Part shown: one piece after another, positions 1-6,940 of the stretch | Layout of the letters: every line of letters starts with the position of its first letter | How positions within the stretch are numbered: the stretch's first letter is position 1 | NCBI GenBank assembly: GCA_945878795.1 | Contig: CAMDWF010000073.1 | Span: forward strand, 1 to 9,121 | Direction of reading: 5' to 3' | DNA: 9,121 bases | Source of the DNA: Synechococcus sp. UW140 | Lineage (GTDB): Bacteria; Cyanobacteriota; Cyanobacteriia; PCC-6307; Cyanobiaceae | Program-made: the position numbers and the translations under genes | The notes under the pieces: model-generated | What the model was told of the DNA's origin: nothing | Seen by the model: only the letters and a program-made list of their open reading frames with translations | Databases searched by the model: none

Positions 1-398
1 TGGACCCGCTCCAGCACGCTGACGATGTGCTGATAGTCGCCGGTGCCCACGATGGCCCTGGCCTCCGGCAGGGAGTCGAGCAGTTCCTCCTGGAAATGTT
101 GGGCCAGGCAGCCCGAGATGATCAGCTCTTTGCCCTGTTCGGCCAGTTCCACCAAGGTGCGCACCGACTCCTCCCGCGCCTCCTGTATGAAGCTGCAGGT
201 GTTCACCACCACAAGGGTGGCTTCGCTTTCATCAGCGCTGACGCCATAGCCAGCCTCCGCCAGTAGGCCGAGCATGTGTTCGGTATCAACGCGATTTTTC
301 TCACAACCCAGGTGGGCAAAGGCCACGGAGGGTTTTTTAATCTCAGCGGCAGAGATGTCAGTGCCGCAGCCGGTGGGGATTAAGGGGCCAGGGGCCAT
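1..398 (-). CDS. rimO: Ribosomal protein S12 methylthiotransferase RimO, N-terminal part (runs off the window)
   Basis: RimO is a radical-SAM enzyme that puts a methylthio group on a conserved aspartate of ribosomal protein S12. Only the first 132 codons are here; the family is usually about 440-470 residues, so the radical-SAM core and TRAM domain lie beyond base 1. What is visible is the N-terminal methylthiotransferase domain with its three iron-sulfur cysteines: C32 in HLGCEKNRVDTE, C68 in VVNTCSF and C97 in ISGCLAQ. The ending GTGDYQHIV also fits the family. LGCEKNRVDTEHMLG is the form I recall for cyanobacterial RimO, not for the related tRNA enzyme MiaB. The ATG at 398 is the first start after an in-frame TAG about 40 bases upstream, so the start is well bounded. 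I see no clear Shine-Dalgarno. The gene diverges from the VKOR gene across about 35 bp. The truncation is a window edge, not a lesion. Confidence 0.93.
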   Translation of the reverse strand, partial: MAPGPLIPTGCGTDISAAEIKKPSVAFAHLGCEKNRVDTEHMLGLLAEAGYGVSADESEATLVVVNTCSFIQEAREESVRTLVELAEQGKELIISGCLAQHFQEELLDSLPEARAIVGTGDYQHIVSVLERV

Positions 399-433
399 TG
401 GCGGATGACGGAGGGTCTCAGTAAACCCACCCT

Positions 434-1405
434 ATGGAATCAGGGGCTGCGAGAATGGGTTTCCTTCCTTGCTTGCCCGTGACTTCAAGCAGCCTGGCCA
501 GTCGCCTCAACGAGCGGCGCCGCCCCGAGCCCTCCCGTCGCTGGCTGCGGGTCGCCATCGCCGTGCTGGCAACGGTTGGGGCCATCGACACCGGCGTTAT
601 CACCCTCAAGCGCTGGGGGATCTTGGGGCCGATCCTGTGTCCAGGGGGTAGTGGAGGCTGCGACAAGGTCCTTAACAGTGTCTGGGGCTCCCTTTTCGGC
701 CAGCCCCTGGCCCTGTTTGGCTGCCTGGCCTACTTGGCTGTTCTTCTCCTGGCTGTTGCCCCCCTGGTGTTGCCCGGCGAGGCCCGTGGCGAACTCAACA
801 CCCGCAGCTGGTGGGGTCTGGCATTGCTCACCACGGCCATGGCCGTATTCAGCCTGGTGTTGCTGGGCTTGATGGTGTTCAAGATCCAGGCGTTTTGCCC
901 CTTCTGTTTGCTGTCGGCCCTGATCAGCCTCACTTTGATGGTCCTCAGCCTGGTGGGAGGTGCGTGGGAAGACCGGGGACAGCTCGTGTTTCGGGTGGTG
1001 ATGACGGCCCTGGCCGTGGCTGTGGTCAGCTTCGGCTGGGCTACCGCTGCCGATCGGCCCGCCAGTGTGGTCGGCAAGGGCATGCCCATGCCTGTTGTCG
1101 CCGAAAGTTCGCCGGCGGCCCTGGCTTTGGCCGACCAACTAACCAAGAAGGGAGTGGTCATGTACTCCGCCTACTGGTGTCCCCATTGCCACGAGCAGAA
1201 AGAACTCTTTGGTAAACAGGCCACCGCCAAGCTCAACGTGGTCGAATGTGCCCCCGATGGTCACAACAGCCAGGCCAAGCTCTGCGCTACTAAGAACATC
1301 CAGGCCTTCCCCAGCTGGGAGATCAATGGCAAAATCGATTCAGGAGTAAAACCCCTTGCCAAGTTGGCTGAGTTGATTGGTTATAGGGGTGGCCCAGGCC
1401 TCTGA
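434..1405 (+). CDS. Vitamin K epoxide reductase (VKOR) fused to a thioredoxin-like domain; disulfide-forming membrane enzyme
   Basis: VKOR homologues of this kind reoxidise a thiol oxidase by passing electrons to quinone, so that exported proteins in the periplasm or thylakoid lumen gain disulfides. The 323-residue product has about five membrane helices (roughly 37-56, 88-112, 125-148, 157-177, 185-203). The quinone-site motif is C155-P-F-C158, and the loop cysteines are C69 and C76. A C-terminal thioredoxin-like domain (about 225-320) has WCPHC (C249/C252) plus two further cysteines, C272 and C284. This is the cysteine set of the structurally known Synechococcus VKOR-thioredoxin fusion, so the enzyme looks intact. 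The start is uncertain: ATG at 434 leaves only 35 bp to rimO, while ATG 455 or GTG 479 (reading VTSSSLASRL) are in frame and the first 15 residues do not look conserved. The 3' end overlaps nadB tail to tail. Fold and function are secure; substrates are unknown. Confidence 0.93.
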   Translation: MESGAARMGFLPCLPVTSSSLASRLNERRRPEPSRRWLRVAIAVLATVGAIDTGVITLKRWGILGPILCPGGSGGCDKVLNSVWGSLFGQPLALFGCLAYLAVLLLAVAPLVLPGEARGELNTRSWWGLALLTTAMAVFSLVLLGLMVFKIQAFCPFCLLSALISLTLMVLSLVGGAWEDRGQLVFRVVMTALAVAVVSFGWATAADRPASVVGKGMPMPVVAESSPAALALADQLTKKGVVMYSAYWCPHCHEQKELFGKQATAKLNVVECAPDGHNSQAKLCATKNIQAFPSWEINGKIDSGVKPLAKLAELIGYRGGPGL

Positions 1406-3105
1406 CCTTCTGCTGAGCAGCCAGCTCCCGCAGCCCCACTCCCCCTGTCCCCAGGCAGGCAGATGATCGCACTGGTTGCAATCGTCTGCCCCCGCTCCTG
1501 GACGCTGTGCCGCTGCCAGAAGGGTTGGGTGGCGGCGGCATCCTCACGGAAATGCCCTCCACGGCTCTCAACTCGGAACAGGGCTGCCTCACACAAAAGT
1601 TCGGCCAGCACCAGCCTCTGCCGCAGATCCTGCAAGGCCAGCAACGGTTCCCGCTGGCCTGGCGCCAGCTGCAGAGTCAGGCCAGGGGGTAGGCCCTGGG
1701 CCCGTCGCAGCAGCCGGTTGGCCTCACACAACTGACGCCGTCGCCGCACTTCGTGCCAGCCGAGGGCGAGGGAGTGACCCTGCCTCTCCACCCCCGCCAC
1801 CTGCCAGCAGATCTTGCGCAGGTCGGCGATCTGGGCCTGGATCGCTTTGGGGTCCTCCGCTATGGCGTCCTCTCCTGGGGCAGGGACGGAGCAGGCGGAG
1901 GGGAGCGTCCGGGCCGGCAAGGGTTGCAGCTGCAAGCCGGCCACCAGCCTGCGGGCAAAGACCAGGCATTCCATCAGGGAATTGCTGGCTAGCCGGTTGG
2001 CCCCATGCACCCCCGTACACGCCACTTCCCCAACGGCGTAGAGGCCAGGCACACTGCTGGCGGCCTGCAGGTCTGTGCTGATGCCGCCCATCCAGTAGTG
2101 GGCTGCTGGAGCCACGGGAATCGGAGCGGTGGTGGGCTCCAGCCCCAGCTCCCGGCAGCGACCCAAGATGGTTGGAAACTGCCTTTCCAGGCGCTCTTGG
2201 CCTACGGGACGCAGGTCCAGCCAGAGATGTTCAACCCCCAGGGTCTGCATGCGCCGGGCCAGGGCGCGGCTCACCTGGTCCCGGGGGGCCAGGCCGCCTC
2301 CCGCGAGATGGGCCACCGGGCTGCGGCCGTCGCTTTCACATAGCAGTGCCCCTTCACCCCGAACGGCTTCACTGATCAGGAAATGGGGGGCCCCTGCCAA
2401 CATCAGGGCGGTGGGATGGAATTGCACGAATTCCAGATCGCGGACCCGGGCTCCGGCACTCCAGGCCATGGCGACCCCATCGCCACTCGACTGGGTCGGA
2501 TTGGTGGTGTGAGAAAAGAGGTGTCCACCGCCACCGCTCGCCATCACCACGGCCCCGGCCCGCAACCAGCGCAACCGTTGGTCTTCCAGCACCTGCAGAC
2601 CAACGCAGTGGCCGTTCTCCAGCCAAAGCTGGAGGGCGGGAACCCCTTTGGCCTGGGTCAGTAGGGGGCGGTTCAGGGTTTCCCGTTCCAGTGCATCCAC
2701 CAGGGCACCGCCGGTGCGGTCCTGGGCATGGAGGACCCGGCGGTGGCTGTGGGCGGCCTCCAGGGTGGTGCTCAGATCCAGGCCTTCCCTATCGAAGGCC
2801 ATGCCCAGCTCTAACAGACGCTCGACGCAGGCAGGGGCTTCTTGAACCAGCACGGTCACCGCCGCCGGATCACAGAGGCCAGCTCCCGCCTTCAAGGTGT
2901 CGGCGATGTGGCTGTCCAGGCTGTCGTCGGAGCGGGTCACGGCGGCGATGCCACCCTGGGCCCAGCGGCTCGCTGAGGGGGGGCTGTCATGTTTGCTGAG
3001 CAGCAGAACGCGCAAATCAGCAGGCAATTCCAGGCAAGTCATCAGACCGGCGGCGCCACTGCCGACCACCACCACATCCCATTGGTCCGCTAGGGAGGCT
3101 GCCAT
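1381..3105 (-). CDS. nadB: L-aspartate oxidase NadB
   Basis: NadB is a cytoplasmic FAD enzyme that oxidises L-aspartate to iminoaspartate, which NadA condenses with dihydroxyacetone phosphate to quinolinate, the precursor of NAD. The 574-residue product has the FAD-binding GSGAAG near residues 15-20 and SRWAQGGIAA at 46-55. E116 lies in EAAHSHRR, the position that separates aspartate oxidase from the related succinate dehydrogenase and fumarate reductase flavoproteins. Further motifs are EFVQFHPTAL (225-234), SEAVRGEGA (245-253), R275 in APRDQVSR, H336 in AAHYWMGG, and GANRLASNSLMECLVFARR (368-386). The conserved body ends near GGHFREDAAATQPFW (516-530). The last roughly 30 residues are Gly/Pro/Ala-rich, unlike the rest, and overlap the 3' end of the VKOR gene. 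The start ATG has no strong Shine-Dalgarno. The psbU terminator lies about 85 bp upstream, so nadB needs its own promoter in 3106-3188, where I recognise none. No truncation or frameshift is seen. Confidence 0.96.
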   Translation of the reverse strand: MAASLADQWDVVVVGSGAAGLMTCLELPADLRVLLLSKHDSPPSASRWAQGGIAAVTRSDDSLDSHIADTLKAGAGLCDPAAVTVLVQEAPACVERLLELGMAFDREGLDLSTTLEAAHSHRRVLHAQDRTGGALVDALERETLNRPLLTQAKGVPALQLWLENGHCVGLQVLEDQRLRWLRAGAVVMASGGGGHLFSHTTNPTQSSGDGVAMAWSAGARVRDLEFVQFHPTALMLAGAPHFLISEAVRGEGALLCESDGRSPVAHLAGGGLAPRDQVSRALARRMQTLGVEHLWLDLRPVGQERLERQFPTILGRCRELGLEPTTAPIPVAPAAHYWMGGISTDLQAASSVPGLYAVGEVACTGVHGANRLASNSLMECLVFARRLVAGLQLQPLPARTLPSACSVPAPGEDAIAEDPKAIQAQIADLRKICWQVAGVERQGHSLALGWHEVRRRRQLCEANRLLRRAQGLPPGLTLQLAPGQREPLLALQDLRQRLVLAELLCEAALFRVESRGGHFREDAAATQPFWQRHSVQERGQTIATSAIICLPGDRGSGAAGAGCSAEGQRPGPPL

Positions 3106-3188
3106 CGCAGGGCCATGCTGCTGGCGAGCCTATGGGAACGCCTGGCGCCAGCGTCTTCAGGACCGCACCAAGGGACCTGCCGGACCAC

Positions 3189-3218
3189 AAAAAAACCGCC
3201 GGGGGAAGCCTCGGCGGT
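3189..3218 (-). terminator. Intrinsic terminator after psbU
   Basis: Read on the minus strand, a GC-rich hairpin is followed directly by seven T. The arms are 3195-3204 and 3209-3218: ACCGCCG pairs with CGGCGGT, extended inward by one G-U and two G-C pairs, leaving a four-base loop at 3205-3208. The T-run is the complement of the A tract at 3189-3195. It lies 39 bp past the psbU stop and ends psbU transcripts before nadB. On the plus strand no T-run follows the hairpin, so it should work in one direction only. Confidence 0.9.
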
Positions 3219-3257
3219 CGTCACGAAGGGACCCGGTTCCCTGCTGGCAGCGGGTGA

Positions 3258-3635
3258 TCAGCGGTAAACGCCGTCGTTGATGCGGTCAAAGCCTTCATTG
3301 AGGGCAATGGCAGGATCAGTCACCGTGAAGTTGGTCTTATACTTTTCAAACAACTCTTTCTGACGGACGGTCAGATCAAGTTTCAGAACATCATCGACAT
3401 TTTGGTAAGGGCCACCAAGCACGATTTTTCCGGCCAGGGTCGGATACATGCCTGGGTACTGCTGGAAGCGACGCACCGAGGAATTGTTGAGATCCACCTT
3501 GCCGGCGGACTCAGCGATCTTGTCATCGGCAACATTGCGTCGTTCGATGGCCAAGGCCGGTTGGGGCAGCAGCAGGGTGACGAGCAGGCCGGCGAGCACG
3601 ACGCCGCTCATGAGCCAGGCAAGCAGTCGTTTCAT
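3258..3635 (-). CDS. psbU: Photosystem II 12 kDa extrinsic protein PsbU
   Basis: PsbU is a lumenal subunit that binds the oxygen-evolving side of photosystem II and stabilises the manganese cluster together with PsbO and PsbV. The 125-residue precursor starts with a Sec signal peptide: MKRL, a hydrophobic stretch (about 5-23) and a probable cut after ALA at 27-29. The mature protein of about 96 residues has the helix-hairpin-helix region around 47-84, including VDLNNSSVRRFQQYPGMYP and IVLGGPYQNVDDVL. It ends with the family-typical LNEGFDRINDGVYR. It has no cysteine. The frame stays open up to an ATG at 3710, but the start at 3635 is strongly preferred: AAGGAG lies nine bases before it and the signal peptide begins there. 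A hairpin terminator follows the stop. The 130 bp between this gene and DUF3120 leaves room for its own promoter; I saw no convincing -35/-10 pair. Confidence 0.97.
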   Translation of the reverse strand: MKRLLAWLMSGVVLAGLLVTLLLPQPALAIERRNVADDKIAESAGKVDLNNSSVRRFQQYPGMYPTLAGKIVLGGPYQNVDDVLKLDLTVRQKELFEKYKTNFTVTDPAIALNEGFDRINDGVYR

Positions 3636-3644
3636 CACGACAGA

Positions 3645-3650
3645 CTCCTT
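3645..3650 (-). promoter_or_regulatory. Shine-Dalgarno sequence of psbU
   Basis: AAGGAG on the minus strand, nine bases before the ATG at 3635. It is the clearest ribosome-binding site in the window. It decides the psbU start in favour of the 125-residue precursor over the 25-residue longer reading from 3710. Such a strong site fits a highly expressed photosystem protein. Confidence 0.85.
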
Positions 3651-3765
3651 GAAAGGGGGGAAGGGAAGGCTGGACTGGACCGAATCCTGAAGGGACCGAT
3701 CTGGTCTCAACGTTACAGAGCTTGCCTTACTTACCCCAGGACGGATCCCCGTCTTTCGCAGTTCT

Positions 3766-4491
3766 TCAGATCAGGCCGCTCAGCCCAGGGGCCAGTAACG
3801 CCGCAGCCAGGAAGATTCCGTCGACCACCAAAGTCGTGGCCAGGGTCGCCGCAGCCACCCGGCCGGCCGGCCCCTGGGGCCAGAGCCAGGCACAAACTGC
3901 CAACAGGACCGTTCCGCTCAGGCCGATCAGGCCCAGAGCCATCGGCTGGAGCACCGCTTCCCCTGCCTGCTGCAGGAGTATCCCGGCTTCGCTCAGGGGT
4001 GCTTCCACCACCTGGGGCCAGAGGTGAATCACCCCGGTCAAGGCCATCACCCCATCGGTGGCGGCTGTTCCCAGCAAGGAGGCCAGATAGAACGCACCGG
4101 CCAGGCGCCAGCGGCTCCCGAGTCCGCCAAGGGCCAGGGGAAGGGCGAAGCCCTCGATCGGCAGGTGCCAGAGGGGATGGACCCGCCACCAGCCCCAGAA
4201 CAGCGAACCCCCCAGCCAGCTACCGGCAAACCCGACGAGCAGGGCGCCAATGGCACGCCAGGGGCCCTGGCCGCGGCGTTCAAGCACCACGCCGAACACC
4301 ACTAGACAAGGTGTGAAAAGGGTCGCCCCCATCGGCGAGGCCCGCACCCAAGGGGCCTGCAGAAACACCGGCAGCAGCACCAGCAGGGCGGCGACCCCTG
4401 GAAGGATCAGCCCAACAGGAATCCCCTCAGCCCAGGCGCCAGAGAAGCCAGGAGTACCACCAGTGGAGGGGCGGGCTGAAGCAACGATCAC
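3766..4491 (-). CDS. DUF3120 family integral membrane protein, function unknown
   Basis: A 241-residue, very hydrophobic protein with about six membrane segments (roughly 25-45, 55-71, 80-98, 130-147, 181-202, 211-234). I recognise it as DUF3120, a family known to me only from cyanobacteria and without an assigned function. The cues are LPVFLQAPWVR (40-50) before a short loop and HPLWHLPIEGFALP (105-118) after a Trp-rich stretch, GWWRV. The start is GTG at 4491: an in-frame TAG lies 24-26 bases further upstream, no other start codon intervenes, and the next good Met (residue 54) would remove the first membrane segment. The gene diverges from uppP across 106 bp and is followed by psbU on the same strand after 130 bp. 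Nothing in the sequence points to a substrate; a transport or membrane-assembly role would be a guess. The reading frame is secure; the family call is from motif memory. Confidence 0.8.
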   Translation of the reverse strand: MIVASARPSTGGTPGFSGAWAEGIPVGLILPGVAALLVLLPVFLQAPWVRASPMGATLFTPCLVVFGVVLERRGQGPWRAIGALLVGFAGSWLGGSLFWGWWRVHPLWHLPIEGFALPLALGGLGSRWRLAGAFYLASLLGTAATDGVMALTGVIHLWPQVVEAPLSEAGILLQQAGEAVLQPMALGLIGLSGTVLLAVCAWLWPQGPAGRVAAATLATTLVVDGIFLAAALLAPGLSGLI

Positions 4492-4493
4492 CC

Positions 4494-4523
4494 AGGTTAT
4501 TAAGAAAGATGGCTAAGGTTAAT
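4494..4523. promoter_or_regulatory. Possible Pho-box-like direct repeats in the DUF3120/uppP intergenic region
   Basis: AGGTTATT (4494-4501) and AGGTTAAT (4516-4523) are direct repeats exactly 22 bp apart. On the minus strand they read AATAACCT and ATTAACCT, which match the cyanobacterial Pho-box unit CTTAACCT at 6 and 7 of 8 bases. Pho boxes are 8-bp repeats at 11-bp steps, so these two would be the first and third units. The middle position (4505-4512) matches only 2 of 8. The inner repeat almost touches the DUF3120 start codon, while the block is about 75 bp upstream of uppP, so activation of uppP or repression of DUF3120 would be the natural readings. This is a pattern match by eye; the repeats could be chance. 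Confidence 0.25.
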
Positions 4524-4597
4524 GGGCAGGGTGTCGAAGTGGACTGGCGCGGCGCCGATGTCCGCCATAGGGTCAGCCGACTCATGCCCCTTGGCAC

Positions 4598-5467
4598 ATG
4601 TCTGCGTCTACCGCTGAGGCCTTGCCCCTGCTGCAGGATTGTTGGCACGCCATGGTCCTGGGGGTGGTCCAGGGTTTGACGGAGTTTCTTCCCATCAGCA
4701 GTACTGCCCACCTCAAGGTGGTGCCGGTGCTTTTGGGTTGGGGTGATCCAGGTGTGGCTTACACGGCTGTCATTCAGTTGGGCAGCATCGCGGCCGTTAT
4801 CGCCTACTTCCGGCAGGACCTGGCGGATGTGATCCATGCAATGGGTCGGGCGTTTCGTGATGGCCAGTGGCGGGAACCATCGGCCCGCCTGGGCGTGGCG
4901 ATCGCTCTGGGCACCATTCCGATCCTGGTTGCCGGACTGGCACTTAAGAAACTAGTTCCAGATTACGACCATTCGCCCCTGCGCAGCCTCACCTCCATCG
5001 GGGTCGTATCCATAGTCATGGCCCTGTTGCTGGCCCTCGCAGAGCTGGTTGGATCCCGGCGTCGGAACCTTGCCGATGTCCAATCCCGCGATGGACTCCT
5101 GGTGGGATTGGCCCAGGCCCTGGCCCTGGTGCCCGGGGTGTCCCGCTCCGGCAGCACCCTCACCGCAAGCCTCTTCGATGGCTGGCAGCGCCCTGATGCC
5201 GCCCGCTTTTCCTTCTTGCTGGGTATTCCGGCCATCACCCTGGCAGGGTTGGTGGAACTCAAAGATGCCCTGACCAGCCCCTCCCATGGCGGCGCCCTGC
5301 CCATGCTGCTGGGGGTCGCCACGGCGGCCGTCGTCTCCTGGATGGCGATTGCCTGGTTGCTGCGTTTTCTGCAGCAAAACAGCACCTGGCTGTTCGTGGC
5401 CTACCGGCTGTTGTTTGGTTTGGTGCTGCTGCTTGGTTTTCGTGGTGCCGAAAGCCTGGCTCGCTGA
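4598..5467 (+). CDS. uppP: Undecaprenyl-diphosphatase UppP (BacA family)
   Basis: UppP is an integral membrane enzyme that removes one phosphate from undecaprenyl diphosphate, regenerating the C55 lipid carrier used for peptidoglycan and surface polysaccharide assembly. Over-expression of the family gives bacitracin tolerance. The 289-residue product has the usual length and both signatures: QGLTEFLPISSTAHL at 25-39 and PGVSRSGST at 179-187. By alignment with the E. coli enzyme, Q25 and E29 correspond to E17 and E21, S35 to S27, H38 to H30, and R183 to R174. Gln in place of the first Glu is common in the family. It has about eight hydrophobic segments. The ATG at 4598 has no Shine-Dalgarno, and an N-terminal stretch of about 15 residues precedes the first helix. 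It is the first of four genes in one direction and diverges from DUF3120; the TIGR03279 gene starts 75 bp later. Confidence 0.97.
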   Translation: MSASTAEALPLLQDCWHAMVLGVVQGLTEFLPISSTAHLKVVPVLLGWGDPGVAYTAVIQLGSIAAVIAYFRQDLADVIHAMGRAFRDGQWREPSARLGVAIALGTIPILVAGLALKKLVPDYDHSPLRSLTSIGVVSIVMALLLALAELVGSRRRNLADVQSRDGLLVGLAQALALVPGVSRSGSTLTASLFDGWQRPDAARFSFLLGIPAITLAGLVELKDALTSPSHGGALPMLLGVATAAVVSWMAIAWLLRFLQQNSTWLFVAYRLLFGLVLLLGFRGAESLAR

Positions 5468-5542
5468 ATTTGCTTTCGCCCGCCGCTGGCCAGGGGAGAC
5501 CAAGGGCCGCCAGACTGGGTCCTCATCTGGTCACGAGTTGCG

Positions 5543-6940
5543 GTGTGGAATGAGCTGACGGCTGGCATTTCCCTAAATGATCCTGGGGGATCCTCTGCTG
5601 ATCGACTCCCCCAGCCCGCTGTTGTGGTCAGCGTTGAGGCAGGCTCAATTGGGGAGGAGCTGGGTTTTCAGGCTGGTGATCGCCTGCTAAGCATCAATGG
5701 GGTGCGACCCAGGGATTTGATTGATTTCCAGATGCTGGTGGGTGAGGAAGACCTGCTTCTGGAGGTCGAGGATCCAGCGGGCGAGCTCCATGTCATTGAA
5801 CTGGAGAAGGATGCGGACGACGGACTTGGGCTGGCCTTTAGCGAGGCCCTGTTTGATGGGCTGCGCCAATGCAACAACCGCTGCCCCTTCTGCTTTATCG
5901 ACCAACAGCCCCCGGGCCATCGGCGCAGTCTCTATCTCAAGGACGATGATTACAGGCTGAGCTTTCTCTACGGCTCCTATCTCACCCTCACCAATCTCAG
6001 TGCGGCGGACTGGCAACGCATCGAAGCCCAGCGGCTCTCCCCGCTTTATGTCTCGGTGCATGCCACCGACCCGGACCTGCGCAGCCGCCTGTTGGTCAAC
6101 CCCCGCGCCGCCCTCCTACTCGACCAATTGCGTTGGTTCGCCGAGCGCCGACTGCAGATCCATGCCCAGGTGGTGGTCTGTCCGGGGTTGAATGATGGCG
6201 CTGCCCTGGGGCGAACCCTCCAGGATTTGGCCGCTTTCGCCGAGGGAGATTGGCCGGCGGTCCTTTCAATCGCCGTGGTGCCCGTTGGCCTGACCCGGTT
6301 CCGTCCAGCCCACGACAACCTGGTGCCGGTTGATCAAGCCGCCGCCATGGCCGTCATTAGCCAGGTAGAGGCCCTGCAGGAGTCATTCCAGCGCCGTCTT
6401 GGTAGCCGGTTTGCCTGGCTGGCGGATGAGTGGTATCTGATTGCTCGTCTGCCCCTGCCTCCCCGCACCGACTACGAGGACCTGCCGCAGCGGGAGAACG
6501 GCGTTGGCAGCATTCGGGGCTTCCTTGAGGAGCTCGACCAGGCCACCGCCCAGTTGCCCCCGTCCCTGGCCGTTCCCCAGCGCCTCAGCTGGGTGGTTGG
6601 CGCTGTGGTGGCTGGGGCCCTGGAGCCGGTGGTTGAGCGTCTCAACCGGGTTGAGGGTCTGGTTCTGAGGCTCCATGGCCTGCCTAGCCCCTACTGGGGG
6701 CAGGAACTGGTGGTGACCGGATTGTTGACCGGGGCCGATTTGGTCGAGGGGTTGCAAGGCCGGGACTTGGGCGAAAGGTTGTTGTTGCCCAAGTTGATGT
6801 TGCGCCAGGGGGAAAGCGTGTTTCTCGACGACATGACCCTTGACCAACTCCAGGCCCAGCTGCCGGTTCCGATTCAACCCATCGGCAGTGCGGAAGAACT
6901 GGTGGCTGTCTGCACCGGCAGTATCCATGGCCTTGCCTAA
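5543..6940 (+). CDS. TIGR03279 family protein: PDZ + radical-SAM-like iron-sulfur + DUF512, function unknown
   Basis: A 465-residue soluble protein that I recognise as the cyanobacterial TIGR03279 family, described as a putative FeS-containing oxidoreductase. A PDZ-like domain spans about 26-85 (VEAGSIGEELGFQAGDRLLS). A CX3CX2C cluster follows (C110, C114, C117 in QCNNRCPFCFIDQQPPG), the spacing of radical-SAM 4Fe-4S ligands. Next come the family-typical blocks YLKDDDYRLSFLYGSYLTLT (131-150), LSPLYVSVHAT and QIHAQVVVCPGLNDG, and then a DUF512-type C-terminal half. The start is GTG at 5543; no Shine-Dalgarno is visible, and the first 25 residues are variable-looking, so a start up to that far downstream is possible. 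It follows uppP by 75 bp, and its last 14 bases overlap the start of tolC, which suggests translational coupling. There is no signal peptide, so it should be cytoplasmic. Family assignment is confident; the reaction and substrate are unknown. Confidence 0.92.
   Translation: MWNELTAGISLNDPGGSSADRLPQPAVVVSVEAGSIGEELGFQAGDRLLSINGVRPRDLIDFQMLVGEEDLLLEVEDPAGELHVIELEKDADDGLGLAFSEALFDGLRQCNNRCPFCFIDQQPPGHRRSLYLKDDDYRLSFLYGSYLTLTNLSAADWQRIEAQRLSPLYVSVHATDPDLRSRLLVNPRAALLLDQLRWFAERRLQIHAQVVVCPGLNDGAALGRTLQDLAAFAEGDWPAVLSIAVVPVGLTRFRPAHDNLVPVDQAAAMAVISQVEALQESFQRRLGSRFAWLADEWYLIARLPLPPRTDYEDLPQRENGVGSIRGFLEELDQATAQLPPSLAVPQRLSWVVGAVVAGALEPVVERLNRVEGLVLRLHGLPSPYWGQELVVTGLLTGADLVEGLQGRDLGERLLLPKLMLRQGESVFLDDMTLDQLQAQLPVPIQPIGSAEELVAVCTGSIHGLA

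Noticed and set aside
485..1161. Long minus-strand frames (217 and 143 codons) opposite the VKOR gene
   Set aside because: Their products are Gln/His/Gly-rich or Arg/Thr-rich shadows without recognisable domains, while the plus strand encodes a full VKOR-thioredoxin protein.
3143..3150. Perfect 8-bp palindrome TGGCGCCA upstream of nadB
   Set aside because: It is short, GC-rich and expected by chance in such DNA. I know of no regulator with this site, though its place in the nadB leader is noted.
3636..3765. TGTAACGT (3710-3717) as a -10 element for psbU
   Set aside because: No acceptable -35 lies at the right distance, and a single hexamer-like match is too weak to annotate.
3402..4316. A 304-codon open frame on the plus strand covering the psbU and DUF3120 region
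   Set aside because: It is antisense to two recognised genes, its translation is Arg/Pro/Gly-rich low complexity with no family motif, and GC-rich DNA often leaves such frames open.
4509..4679. A 56-codon frame beginning ATGGCTAAGGTTAATGGG between DUF3120 and uppP
   Set aside because: It enters uppP in another frame, turns into Cys/Arg/Trp-rich shadow sequence, has no good ribosome-binding site and matches no family I know. A leader peptide role cannot be excluded, but nothing supports it.
4898..4905. HIP1 octamer GCGATCGC inside uppP
   Set aside because: It is the only copy seen in 9.1 kb, close to chance expectation at this GC content, so it is not evidence of a HIP1-rich genome and has no local meaning.
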